A DNA stretch of 64,000 bases from Streptomyces sp. LUP47B (GTDB lineage Bacteria > Actinomycetota > Actinomycetes > Streptomycetales > Streptomycetaceae): the NCBI RefSeq assembly GCF_001746295.1, contig NZ_MJAH01000015.1, positions 266,804 to 330,803 on the forward strand, in the 5' to 3' direction. The translations under genes and the position numbers were made by a program. This document shows positions 17,197-25,409 of the stretch, in pieces. The number at the start of each line of letters is the position of its first letter. Position 1 is the first letter of the stretch. The notes beneath the pieces were generated by a model. The model was given only the letters and a program-made list of their open reading frames with translations. It searched no databases and was not told the DNA's origin.

Positions 17197-17847
17197 TCAG
17201 CTGAAGATGATCATCGAGCCCTGGGCGAGACTCCGGGTCGCCGCCGCGTGCAGCCCCAGCCAGACATGACGTTCCCGGGCGAAGGGGCTGGGATCGTACG
17301 GCGCGGGGACGGCCGGCTCCTCCAGTTCCGTGGGGGCGCGCGGCGGCTCGGGGGGCGCCGGGGGGTTGGCCGGGTCGATGCCGATCACCGGGGCCACGAA
17401 CTCCAGCTCCCGCAACAGGGCCTGCGAGGAGCCCAACGGGCCGCCGCCCGCGAGGAGTTCCTCGCTGGCCAGCGGGTGCGGGAAGTCGACGGGGACGTAC
17501 GCGCCCGCGTGGTCGTAGTGCCAGACCAGATGGGACTGCTGGGCCGTCGTCTCGAACATCTCCAGCAACTGCTCGTAGTCACCGCCGAGTTCGTCGACCG
17601 GGGTGACCGGGAGCCCGCAGACCTGGAGCAGATAGGCGCGGCGCAGGAAGTGCAGGGCGTCGTAGTCGAACCCGGCCACCGGGGCGACCTCGCCGGACAG
17701 GCCCGGCATGTACTGGTACACCGGCACCGGCGGCAACCCGGCCTCGGCGAGCACCTTGTTGTATTGCGCGAGTTCCTCGGCGAACGGGTTGTCCGGGGTG
17801 TGGCACAACACGTCGACGAGCGGGACCAGCCACAGGTCACAGGCCAA
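17197..17847 (-). CDS. conserved hypothetical protein
   Basis: This 216-residue soluble protein begins LACDLWLVPLVDVLCHTPDNPF. It has an acidic/aromatic middle (QQSHLVWHYDHAGAYVPVDF) and a proline-rich linker (PANPPAPPEPPRAPTELEEP, about residues 165-185). The in-frame ATG at 17889 would add 14 residues, but the TTG at 17847 has GAGGAGCT just upstream and gives a folded-looking N-terminus, so TTG is preferred. I do not recognise the family. It is convergent with the small gene before it and followed upstream by a GntR regulator in the same orientation. Confidence 0.7.
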   Translation of the reverse strand: MACDLWLVPLVDVLCHTPDNPFAEELAQYNKVLAEAGLPPVPVYQYMPGLSGEVAPVAGFDYDALHFLRRAYLLQVCGLPVTPVDELGGDYEQLLEMFETTAQQSHLVWHYDHAGAYVPVDFPHPLASEELLAGGGPLGSSQALLRELEFVAPVIGIDPANPPAPPEPPRAPTELEEPAVPAPYDPSPFARERHVWLGLHAAATRSLAQGSMIIFS

Positions 17848-17977
17848 AAGACAGCTCCTCGGATACTCGCGGTGCGCGGATGTCTTCACACGGTGGTCAG
17901 GGAAGGGTAGTCGCTGAAGTGCCGGGTCGGGGCCCCTCGTGCGGGTCGTGCTGGTCCTTTACCCGTGCCGGAGGCGC

Positions 17978-18679
17978 TCAGTCGGCGGTGAGGCCCTCGA
18001 TGAGAGTCAGATAGTGGCCGTTGTAGGCGGTGAGGAGCTTGCGGGCGGTCGTGGTGTCCCGCCGGTACAGGGCGTCGGCGACCTCGGGGTGCCCGGACCA
18101 CAGGCTGCCGCGCAGATCGGTGAGCCGGCGCAGGTGCTGGACCGTGCACACCCAGGTCTGCACCCGCAGCCGGTGCAGGAAGTCGGCGAGGTAGGGGTTG
18201 CCGAACAGGATGCTCAGCTCGCGCCAGAAGCGCAGGTCGTAGCCGATCAGTACGGTCAGGTCGCCCGCGACGGCGGCCCGCTGGGCCTCCTCGCCGCGCC
18301 GCCGTACGCCCGCCACGGCCGCGGCGGTGCGGGGCTCGTCGAGCTGCTGGAAGATGCGGTGGCCGGCTTCGAGCGCCTGGAACATGCCGTCCGTGACCAG
18401 GCTGCGGGCCTCGATCATGCCGTGGAAGTCGGCGAGGGAGTACTCGTGCACATGGAAGCCGCGGTGCTGGTCGGCCTCCAGGAGCCCCTGCGCCGACAGG
18501 TCGACGAGGGCCTCGCGCACCGGGGTGGCGGAGACGCCGTACTGCTCGGCGATCTCCTTCACCGTGAACTCCTGCCCCGGCTGGAGCCGCCCGGCCAGCA
18601 CCTCGTCCCGCAGCGCGTCCGCGATCTGCTGCCGCAGCGTACTGCGGGTGACGGCACCGTTGCTGCTGCTGCCGGGCAT
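17978..18679 (-). CDS. GntR-family regulator, FCD (FadR-type) subfamily
   Basis: The 233-residue DNA-binding protein has an N-terminal winged helix (LRQQIADALRDEVLAGRLQPGQEFTVKEIAEQYGVSATPVREALVDL, about residues 13-60). It is followed by an all-helical FCD effector domain with the metal/ligand-binding Arg, Asp and His pattern (FHGMIEARSLVTDGMF, FWRELSILFGNPYL). The ATG at 18679 is chosen over 18739, because the latter would place the start inside a 32-base palindrome that looks like the operator. It is downstream of a class III aminotransferase in the same direction, suggesting it controls that catabolic gene and itself. Confidence 0.88.
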   Translation of the reverse strand: MPGSSSNGAVTRSTLRQQIADALRDEVLAGRLQPGQEFTVKEIAEQYGVSATPVREALVDLSAQGLLEADQHRGFHVHEYSLADFHGMIEARSLVTDGMFQALEAGHRIFQQLDEPRTAAAVAGVRRRGEEAQRAAVAGDLTVLIGYDLRFWRELSILFGNPYLADFLHRLRVQTWVCTVQHLRRLTDLRGSLWSGHPEVADALYRRDTTTARKLLTAYNGHYLTLIEGLTAD

Positions 18680-18710
18680 CGTCGGGCGCCTCCCTCGCGC
18701 AGGTGCAGAT

Positions 18711-18742
18711 GGCGTGCTCGTACATATGTATACGAGCACGCC
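18711..18742. promoter_or_regulatory. 32-base inverted repeat, likely GntR operator (or terminator of the upstream gene)
   Basis: GGCGTGCTCGTA at 18711-18722 pairs perfectly with TACGAGCACGCC at 18731-18742 around an 8-base AT-rich core CATATGTA. The right half contains GTATAC (18728-18733), a core common in FadR-type operators. It lies 32 bases before the GntR start and 28 bases after the aminotransferase stop, so it could serve as autoregulatory operator, terminator, or both. Confidence 0.6.
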
Positions 18743-18770
18743 ACCTTACGCGTTCGAACGCCGGGAGTGC

Positions 18771-20126
18771 TTACTCCGTGTACTCGTCCGCCACGGAGAG
18801 CGCGCTGTCCAGGGCGGCCAGCCCCTCCTTCAGCTCCGCCTCGCTGACGTTGCACGGCGGCACCACGTGCGTCCGGTTCATGTTGACGAAGGGCCAGATG
18901 CCCTGCTTCTTCGCGGCGGCCCCGAACGCGGCCATCGGGGCGTTCGCCTCACCCGCCGCGTTGTAGGGCACGAGCGGCTCGCGGGTCTCCCTGTTCTTCA
19001 CCAGCTCCAGCGCCCAGAACATGCCGACGCCGCGCACCTCGCCGATGCTCGGGTGCCGCTCGGCGAGCTCCCGGAGCGCGGGCTCCAGGACGGCCGTACC
19101 GAGGTGCCCGGCGTTGTCGACGACGCCCTCCTCCGCCATGACGTTGATCGTCGCGACGGCGGCGGCACAGGCGAGGGGGTGCCCGGAGTAGGTGAGGCCG
19201 CCGGGGTAGGGCCGCTTGCCGAAGGTGTCGGCGATCTTCTGCGAGATGGCGACCCCGCCGAGCGGCACGTATCCGCTGTTGACGCCCTTGGCGAAGGTCA
19301 TCAGGTCGGGGGTGACGTCGAACAGGTCGGCGGCGAACCACTCACCGGTGCGTCCGAACCCGGCCATGACCTCGTCCAGGATGAAGACGATGCCGTACTT
19401 GTCGCAGATCTCGCGGACACCGGCGAGGTAGCCGGGCGGCGGGACCATGATCCCCGCGGTGCCGGGGATGGTCTCCAGGATGATCGCGGCGACGGTGGCC
19501 GGACCCTCGAAGGCGATCGTCGTCTCCAGGTGCTCCAGCGCCCGCGCGGTCTCCTGCTCCTCCGTCTCGGCGTAGAAGCGGGACCGGTACAGGAAGGGTG
19601 CCCAGAAGTGCACGACCCCGGCGGAGGCGCTGTCGGAGGCCCAGCGGCGCGGATCCCCGGTGAGGTTGACGGCCTGCTGGGTGCCACCGTGGTACGACCG
19701 GTAGGCGGAGAGCACCTTGGCCCGCCCGGTGTGCAGCCGGGCCATCCGGACGGCGTGCTCGACCGCGTCGGCACCGCCGTTGGTGAAGAAGATCTTGTCC
19801 AGGTCCCCGGGCGTCCGCTCGGCGATCAGCCGGGCAGCCTCCGACCGCGCCTCGATCGCGAAGGCGGGCGCGAAGGTCGTCAGCGTGGCCGCCTGCTCCT
19901 GTATCGCGGCGACGACCTTCGGGTGCTGGTAGCCGATGTTGGTGTAGACGAGCCCGCTGGTGAAGTCGAGATAGCGGTTCCCGTCGTAGTCCCAGAAGTA
20001 CGACCCCTCCGCACCGGCGACGGCGAGCGGGTCGATGAGCTCCTGCGCGGACCAGGAGTGGAACACATGAGCACGGTCCGCGGCCTTCACGGCGGCGCCG
20101 ACCTCGGGGCGGGGCTGAGGGGTCAT
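18771..20126 (-). CDS. class III (omega) aminotransferase
   Basis: This 451-residue PLP enzyme of the acetylornithine/omega-transaminase fold has FWDYDGNRYLDFTSGLVYTNIGYQHP near the N-terminus and the phosphate-binding FTNGGADAVEHAVRMAR. It also has IILETIPGTAGIMVPPPGYLAGV, the cofactor aspartate in VFILDEVMAGFGRTG and the Schiff-base lysine in MTFAKGVNSGYVPLGGV. The ATG at 20126 gives the normal length. The family deaminates beta-alanine, GABA, taurine or similar amines. The neighbouring FCD-type regulator suggests induced catabolism, but the substrate is not readable from sequence. Confidence 0.9.
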   Translation of the reverse strand: MTPQPRPEVGAAVKAADRAHVFHSWSAQELIDPLAVAGAEGSYFWDYDGNRYLDFTSGLVYTNIGYQHPKVVAAIQEQAATLTTFAPAFAIEARSEAARLIAERTPGDLDKIFFTNGGADAVEHAVRMARLHTGRAKVLSAYRSYHGGTQQAVNLTGDPRRWASDSASAGVVHFWAPFLYRSRFYAETEEQETARALEHLETTIAFEGPATVAAIILETIPGTAGIMVPPPGYLAGVREICDKYGIVFILDEVMAGFGRTGEWFAADLFDVTPDLMTFAKGVNSGYVPLGGVAISQKIADTFGKRPYPGGLTYSGHPLACAAAVATINVMAEEGVVDNAGHLGTAVLEPALRELAERHPSIGEVRGVGMFWALELVKNRETREPLVPYNAAGEANAPMAAFGAAAKKQGIWPFVNMNRTHVVPPCNVSEAELKEGLAALDSALSVADEYTE

Positions 20127-20220
20127 ACGAGTGAGCGTAAATGTCCGCGATGCGGAAGCGGTATGGGCGTCCTGTCTGTGGACGGCGGGTTTCCACGACA
20201 GGTTGTCCAGGGCTCCACCA

Positions 20221-20257
20221 TTGACAGCTTGCTGTCGTGATGACAGCATATTGTCAT
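20221..20257. promoter_or_regulatory. two adjacent palindromes, likely operator of the DJ-1/MarR operon
   Basis: GACAGC-TT-GCTGTC (20223-20236) and ATGACA-GCATAT-TGTCAT (20240-20257) are both perfect and share the TGACAGC half-site, also giving a TTGACA that could act as a -35. They lie 39 bases upstream of the DJ-1-like start and about 95 bases upstream of the divergent aminotransferase start. The MarR-type gene in the same operon is the obvious candidate binder. Confidence 0.6.
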
Positions 20258-20295
20258 CTAGGTGGTAGTCAAGGCCCGGGTCCGAGGAGGCAGCC

Positions 20296-20928
20296 ATGAG
20301 CCGCAAGCCTGTGCATCTCGCCGTGTACGACACCTACGCCGACTGGGAGACGGGGTACGCCACGGCCTATCTCGCCCGCGCCGGGTACGAGATCCGGACG
20401 GCCGGCCCCACGCGGGAGCCGGTGACCTCCGTCGGGGGGTTGCGGGTGCAGCCCGCGTGCGCCCTGGACGACGTACGGCCGTCCGAGAGCTCCCTGCTGA
20501 TCCTGCCGGGCGCCGATCTCTGGACAGAGACATCAGCCGCTGACGCGGCGGGCGGCGACGACCTCGCCCCCTTCGCCCGCAAGGCGCGGGAGTTCCTCGA
20601 CGCCGGGGTTCCCGTCGCTGCGATCTGCGGCGCCACCGCGGGGCTCGCGCGCGAGGGGCTGCTGGACGACCGGGAGCACACCAGCGCCGTGTCCTTCTAT
20701 CTGGCGGCCACGGGGTACGGCGGCGGCGAGCGGTACGCCGACGCGGACGCCGTCACCGACCGCGGGCTGATCACCGCCGGGCCCACCGAGCCCGTGGCGT
20801 TCGCCCGGGAGATCTTCCGGTTGCTCGGGGTGTACGACGGCGAGGTGCTGGACGCCTGGTACCGGCTGTTCCACGACTCCGACGCGGAGGCGTACGCCGT
20901 GCTGGAGAAGGCGCAGGCGTCCGGATGA
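20296..20928 (+). CDS. DJ-1/PfpI-family class I glutamine amidotransferase-like protein
   Basis: The 210-residue protein has the flavodoxin-like DJ-1/PfpI fold. An N-terminal strand HLAVYDTYADWETGYATAYL is followed by SLLILPGADLW near residue 70. A nucleophile-elbow cysteine sits in VAAICGATAGLAREGLLDD (about residues 112-130), and ITAGPTEPVAFAREIFRLLGVY comes near the C-terminus. Relatives include stress proteins, isocyanide hydratases and proteases; which activity applies here is unknown. Its stop overlaps the MarR start (ATGA), so the two are co-translated and presumably respond to the same signal. Confidence 0.9.
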   Translation: MSRKPVHLAVYDTYADWETGYATAYLARAGYEIRTAGPTREPVTSVGGLRVQPACALDDVRPSESSLLILPGADLWTETSAADAAGGDDLAPFARKAREFLDAGVPVAAICGATAGLAREGLLDDREHTSAVSFYLAATGYGGGERYADADAVTDRGLITAGPTEPVAFAREIFRLLGVYDGEVLDAWYRLFHDSDAEAYAVLEKAQASG

Positions 20929-21383
20929 GCCGGGAGCGACAGGATCTGCTCAGCCGCAGCGCGCTCGGGGTGTTCCGGCTCAACGGCCAGTTCCTCACCG
21001 TCGCCGAGGAGTTGGCCGGGCCGTCCGGGCTCACCGCCGCCTGGTGGCAGGTGCTCGGCGCGGTGCTCGGACAGCCGCTGCCGGTCGCCGGGATCGCCCG
21101 GGAGATGGGCATCACCCGGCAGAGCGTGCAGCGCATCGCCGATCTGCTGGTGGCGCGGGGGCTGGCCGAGTACCGGCCCAACCCCGCCCACCGGCGCGCC
21201 AAGCTCCTCGCGCCGACGGAGGAGGGGCTGGCCGCCGTGCGGCGGATCGGCCCGGGCCACGCGGCCTTCGCCGACCGGCTCGCGGAGGCCTTCGGGGAGT
21301 CCGAACTCGCGGAAGCCGTAGGGGTTTTGGAGCGGCTGTCCAAGGTACTGGACCAGATCTCGACGGGGGACGGACAGACGTAG
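20925..21383 (+). CDS. MarR-family transcriptional regulator
   Basis: The 152-residue winged-helix repressor has its DNA-reading region in VAGIAREMGITRQSVQRIADLLVARGLAEYRPNPAHRRAKLLAPTEEG (about residues 48-95). Flanking helices form the dimer. The gene overlaps the DJ-1/PfpI gene by four bases. Tandem palindromes upstream of that gene are the likely target, which would make the pair autoregulated. The inducer is unknown. Confidence 0.92.
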   Translation: MSRERQDLLSRSALGVFRLNGQFLTVAEELAGPSGLTAAWWQVLGAVLGQPLPVAGIAREMGITRQSVQRIADLLVARGLAEYRPNPAHRRAKLLAPTEEGLAAVRRIGPGHAAFADRLAEAFGESELAEAVGVLERLSKVLDQISTGDGQT

Positions 21384-21432
21384 ACACTGGTCTTCTGTCG
21401 GGCAGGTGTGCGGTATCGGGGGAGGGCCTGCG

Positions 21433-21696
21433 ATGGACGAGCCGGAGGAACACGCCTCTGCCGACCCTGAACACCACGACTCCCGGGAACGCCACTCGTC
21501 CGGCACGTACCTGGCCCCGTACGTGCCGGAGCCGGAGCCGGAGGGGGATGCGGGGTACCGCAGCCGTTCCGTCACGGCCGCCCTCGTCGCCGTCGCGCTG
21601 GTGGTCGCCGTGGGTGCCGGCGGCACGGTCTACGCCGTCCTGGGCGACGGCCCCGGCGAGACACCGACCGCTCCCTCGGCGCCTGCCTCGCCCTGA
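21433..21696 (+). CDS. small single-pass membrane protein
   Basis: The 87-residue protein has an acidic, histidine-rich N-terminus (about 45 residues), one membrane helix (VTAALVAVALVVAVGAGGTVYAVL) and a short proline-rich outside tail. GGAGGG precedes the ATG at 21433. It is 50 bases downstream of the MarR gene and 125 bases upstream of a PstS-like gene, so operon membership is unclear. No family is recognised. Confidence 0.7.
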   Translation: MDEPEEHASADPEHHDSRERHSSGTYLAPYVPEPEPEGDAGYRSRSVTAALVAVALVVAVGAGGTVYAVLGDGPGETPTAPSAPASP

Positions 21697-21820
21697 AATC
21701 CCCTCCCGCGTACGCCGGTTGAACGTCGGACGAACTTCGTCCCACCAACCCACGGGGCTCGCTCGTACAGCCGTACGGTGATCGTACGAGCGAACTGCGG
21801 GAGTTGCGGGGGCACCCACA

Positions 21821-23383
21821 GTGGAGTGGTTGAGTGCGGAGAACGTCGTGGCGGTGGGTACCGCCTTCCTCGGCATCGTCGCGTCCGGGGTCATGGTCTG
21901 GTACGAGCGCCGGGTGCCGCGCCGCAAGCGCATCGGCTACCGCGTCCAGATGGACAATCCGATCGGCGACGACGTGCGGCGCGGGCGGGCCAACGTGAGA
22001 CTTGGCCTCTTCGACGAGGCACCGGACATGTCGGACGCCACTCTCGTCCTCCTCCGCATAGAGAACGACGGCTCGCAGGGCATCGACCGCGACGACTACA
22101 CGGGCCCCGAACGGCACGGCCTCACCGCGGTGTTCAGCGACCGCACGGTCCGCGGCGTCTCGGTCACCCAGCCGATCGACACCGACCACCTCATGGACCA
22201 CTTCACCCCCGACCGGGGCTTCGGCTACGAGGGCAACCGGCTGCGCATCCCGCGCGTCCCGCTCAACCGCGGCGAGCACTACAAGCTGCTCGTGCTGCTG
22301 TCCGGCGGCGACGTGGGCCGTCCGATCCGGATGACCGGCGGCATCCGGGACGGCGAGGTGCACCCCAACCGCAGCGCCACCCCCGACGAGATCCCGCCCG
22401 TCCTCAGCCCGGCGGCACGGATCTTCACCGGGCTGCTCACCCTCTCCGTCCTCGTCCTCGCCACGATCGTCGTCGCCCGTGACGACACCCCGCCCCCGCT
22501 CGGCTGCGAGACGGGCACGGTGACGGTGACCGGCTCCACCGCCTTCGCCCCGGTGATCGCGACCCTCGCGAAGGAGTACGAGAAGGACTGCGAGGGCGCC
22601 GACATCACCGTCGAGGCGCGCGGCAGTGAGGCCGGGGTGTCCGCGCTCGCCGCGACCGGTGCCCGTTCGGCGAAGGACGCCCGGTCCGTGATCGCCTTCT
22701 CGGACGGCCCGATGGGCGACCGGCTGGGCCTGCACGGCGAGAAGATCGCCCTCTCGGTCTTCACCCTCGTCGTCAACGACGGCATCGACCTCGGCTCGCG
22801 CGGTCTGACCCGGGCCGAGGTGGAGCGCCTCTACCGGGGCGAGGTCAGGCGTTGGAGCGACCTGAACGCCTCCCGCCCCGCCGGTCTCCCGCGCCTGCCC
22901 GATCTGCCGGTCGTCCTGGTCAGCCGGGACGCGTACTCGGGGACCCGGCAGATCTTCCAGGACCGGGTGCTGGCGGGCGCCTGGGAGATGACCCCTACGA
23001 CGTCCCTGGACTGCGACCCGCTGACGGACAAGGCGGTGGCCGCTGCCGCCCGCGCCCCTGTCACGCGCTGCGAACTCGCTTCCACGAAGGACGTGCTGGA
23101 CAAGGTCGCCGCCCAGCCCGGCGCCCTCGGCTACAGCGAACTCACCCTGGCCACCGGCCACAAGGGCGTACGCCGCGTGCCGCTGGACGGCCGGGCGGCC
23201 TCGGCGGACCAGCTCGGCCAGTACCCCTACCGGGGCGTCGAGTACGCCTACACGTACCGCTCCCCGACCCCCGGTTCCCTCACCGCCGGCTTCCTCGCCT
23301 ACCTCGACGAGGGCACGAGCCAGGACGTGATCCGCGAGCAGGGACATCTGCCGTGCGGGCGGGCGGCGGGGCTGTGCGACTGA
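21821..23383 (+). CDS. membrane-anchored protein with PstS-like phosphate-binding domain
   Basis: The 520-residue protein starts with GTG and has a helix at about residues 7-26. A mostly polar domain follows (about 35-200, including VLLRIENDGSQGIDRDDYTGPE). A second helix lies at about 205-225 (IFTGLLTLSVLVLATIVVA). From about 235 onward there is a periplasmic-binding-protein-like domain of the PstS type: VTVTGSTAFAPVI, IVAFSD-like IAFSDGPMG, SRDAYSGTRQIFQDRVL and GALGYSEL. It carries no lipobox and no pst genes are nearby, so it looks like a sensor or binding module rather than a transport component. It is convergent with a SLATT-like gene 18 bases away. Confidence 0.8.
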   Translation: MEWLSAENVVAVGTAFLGIVASGVMVWYERRVPRRKRIGYRVQMDNPIGDDVRRGRANVRLGLFDEAPDMSDATLVLLRIENDGSQGIDRDDYTGPERHGLTAVFSDRTVRGVSVTQPIDTDHLMDHFTPDRGFGYEGNRLRIPRVPLNRGEHYKLLVLLSGGDVGRPIRMTGGIRDGEVHPNRSATPDEIPPVLSPAARIFTGLLTLSVLVLATIVVARDDTPPPLGCETGTVTVTGSTAFAPVIATLAKEYEKDCEGADITVEARGSEAGVSALAATGARSAKDARSVIAFSDGPMGDRLGLHGEKIALSVFTLVVNDGIDLGSRGLTRAEVERLYRGEVRRWSDLNASRPAGLPRLPDLPVVLVSRDAYSGTRQIFQDRVLAGAWEMTPTTSLDCDPLTDKAVAAAARAPVTRCELASTKDVLDKVAAQPGALGYSELTLATGHKGVRRVPLDGRAASADQLGQYPYRGVEYAYTYRSPTPGSLTAGFLAYLDEGTSQDVIREQGHLPCGRAAGLCD

Positions 23384-23401
23384 GCCTGTGCTGAGCGAGG
23401 G

Positions 23402-24127
23402 TCACCTGGGCTCGGGCGGGCGCTGCCGGGGCATGTTCGGGCGGGCGGGCGGACCCGGCGGCAGGGGGAACCGGCCCTGGGCGGCACCCGGGTCCTGACG
23501 GCCGCCGGACGTCACCGCCCCCTGGATGCCCATCGGGGCCGAGCCGTTGCGGAACTCCACGATCCAGTCGGCGGTCTCCACCCGGATCAGCTCCGTCACG
23601 TCCTCCGAGAAGCGGCGCAGCACCCCCAGACAGCGCTCGGTCGCCTCCGCCGCCGTGCCCTCCGCCGGCCCGAGCACCTCCCGCACACTCTCCGAGGCCC
23701 AGTCGAACTGCAAGGCCAGAAGACGGCGCTGGACGGCCTGTGCGGTGGCCACGTCCCTTATCCAGCCGGACGTCACTCCGAAGTACCGGTCGACGGCGAC
23801 GCAGGCCACCGCGACCAGCAGTCCGAGATACCCCCAGGGCGCGACCCCTGCTCCGGCCACCCCCGTCAGATCCAGCAAGGGCAGCACGGCCCCGGTCACC
23901 GCCCCCGCCGCGGCCCCGCCCCGCAGGGCCCGCGCACCCCGTCGCTTCCACACCCGGTCCGCGAGATACCAGGCCGCCGTCTCCAGCGCGCCGTGCTCCA
24001 CCCACCGGTACAGCTCGTCCAGCCGCACGGCGGGCTCGCCCCAGTCCCCGAGCGGAAACGTCCGCCCGGCCAGATCGGCCCGCCCGTCCTGTGGCAGGCC
24101 CTCGGGCTGCATCTCCGGCTGACCCAC
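23402..24127 (-). CDS. SLATT-like two-helix membrane protein
   Basis: This 241-residue GTG-start protein has GGGAG six bases before the start. It has a helical N-terminal part ending LETAAWYLADRVWKRRGARAL, two membrane helices (about residues 68-115) and then a long amphipathic helix (WIRDVATAQAVQRRLLALQFDW). The C-terminal tail is proline-rich. This layout matches the SLATT family, two-helix pore-like proteins known as candidate effectors in nucleotide-signalling conflict systems and also found as orphan genes in streptomycetes. No nucleotide cyclase or SLOG partner is in this window, so a housekeeping role is as likely as defence. Confidence 0.7.
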   Translation of the reverse strand: MGQPEMQPEGLPQDGRADLAGRTFPLGDWGEPAVRLDELYRWVEHGALETAAWYLADRVWKRRGARALRGGAAAGAVTGAVLPLLDLTGVAGAGVAPWGYLGLLVAVACVAVDRYFGVTSGWIRDVATAQAVQRRLLALQFDWASESVREVLGPAEGTAAEATERCLGVLRRFSEDVTELIRVETADWIVEFRNGSAPMGIQGAVTSGGRQDPGAAQGRFPLPPGPPARPNMPRQRPPEPR

Positions 24128-24367
24128 CCGGCGCTCCCTACTGATCGGTCACCCTGCGTGACGCCTGATGCTGATGTGCCGGACCCTTCCTACCGCCCAA
24201 TGGGTGGCGAAGGGGGTTCTTTGGTGACTTTTCCGCTCGGAAGAGGGCCTTGATCAGGTATAGGCCTCTACGTCGACTCACTCGAAAGAGTGCTGGGGCG
24301 ACGGCCACGTGGAACACGTAGGCTCATCACAGACGGAAGACCAAGGCGGAAAGCACAGGAGCTGATC

Positions 24368-24712
24368 GTGATCCCCGGTGGTGGCCAGCCCAACATGCAG
24401 CAGCTGCTCCAGCAGGCCCAGAAGATGCAGCAGGACCTGGCGAACGCGCAGGAGGAACTCGGCAGGACCGAGGTCGACGGCCAGGCGGGCGGTGGTCTGG
24501 TGAAGGCCACCGTCACCGGCGCCGGAGAACTGCGCGCGCTGAAGATCGACCCGAAGGCGGTGGACCCGGAGGACACCGAGACCCTCGCCGACCTGATCGT
24601 GGCGGCGGTCCAGGCGGCCAACGAGAACGCCCAGACCCTCCAGCAGCAGAAGCTCGGCCCGCTCGCCCAGGGTCTCGGCGGCGGCAGCGGTATCCCCGGG
24701 CTGCCTTTCTAG
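24368..24712 (+). CDS. YbaB/EbfC-family nucleoid-associated protein
   Basis: This small (114-residue) DNA-binding protein is helical at the N-terminus (MQQLLQQAQKMQQDLANAQEELGRTEVDGQAGGG) and continues with the family core VKATVTGAGELRALKIDPKAVDPEDTETLADLIVAA. It ends in a glycine-rich tail. The GTG at 24368 has AGGAGCTG upstream. It sits ahead of recR, the near-universal bacterial arrangement, although in this genome they are 97 bases apart rather than overlapping. Confidence 0.95.
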   Translation: MIPGGGQPNMQQLLQQAQKMQQDLANAQEELGRTEVDGQAGGGLVKATVTGAGELRALKIDPKAVDPEDTETLADLIVAAVQAANENAQTLQQQKLGPLAQGLGGGSGIPGLPF

Positions 24713-24809
24713 GCGAGGGGCCTGTCTTTCACCGTGCCCGTCTTTCGTTGGCGGGCATCGGCCAACTAGCGTACGTACTGCAAGGAACCCCAGGAAGGAC
24801 GGCAGTCCG

Positions 24810-25409
24810 TTGTACGAAGGCGTGGTTCAGGACCTCATCGACGAACTGGGGCGGCTGCCCGGCGTCGGTCCCAAGAGCGCCCAGCGGATCGCCTTCCACA
24901 TCCTCCAGGCGGAGCCGACGGACGTACGGCGTCTCGCGCAGTGCCTGATGGAGGTCAAGGCGAAGGTCCGCTTCTGCGCGACCTGCGGCAACGTGGCACA
25001 GGAAGAGCTGTGCAACATCTGCCGCGACACCCGCCGCGACCTCTCCGTCATCTGTGTGGTGGAGGAGCCGAAGGACGTGGTCGCCATCGAGCGCACCCGT
25101 GAGTTCCGCGGCAAGTACCACGTCCTGGGCGGCGCGATCAGCCCGATCGAGGGTGTCGGTCCTGACGACCTGCGGATACGAGAACTTCTCGCGCGGTTGG
25201 CCGACGGTACGGTCACGGAGCTCATCCTGGCCACCGACCCGAACCTGGAGGGCGAGGCCACAGCGACGTACCTCGCCCGCATGATCAAGCCCATGGGCCT
25301 CAAGGTCACCCGCCTGGCCAGCGGCCTCCCGGTGGGTGGCGACCTGGAATACGCGGACGAGGTGACCCTCGGCCGCGCCTTCGAGGGGAGACGACTCCTA
25401 GATGTCTGA
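24810..25409 (+). CDS. recR: recombination mediator RecR
   Basis: RecR (199 residues) works with RecO and RecF in loading RecA at gaps. It has the helix-hairpin-helix ELGRLPGVGPKSAQRIAFHIL (about residues 11-32), the four-cysteine zinc site CATCGNVAQEELCNIC (about 57-72) and a TOPRIM domain (SVICVVEEPKDVVAIE, LILATDPNLEGEATATYL). The start is TTG at 24810, supported by GGAAGGA upstream and by the normal N-terminus MYEGVVQDLIDEL. It overlaps the next gene by eight bases. Confidence 0.97.
   Translation: MYEGVVQDLIDELGRLPGVGPKSAQRIAFHILQAEPTDVRRLAQCLMEVKAKVRFCATCGNVAQEELCNICRDTRRDLSVICVVEEPKDVVAIERTREFRGKYHVLGGAISPIEGVGPDDLRIRELLARLADGTVTELILATDPNLEGEATATYLARMIKPMGLKVTRLASGLPVGGDLEYADEVTLGRAFEGRRLLDV

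Noticed and set aside
23402..24127. A CBASS-type defence operon
   Set aside because: The SLATT-like gene has no adjacent nucleotide cyclase, Cap or SLOG gene.
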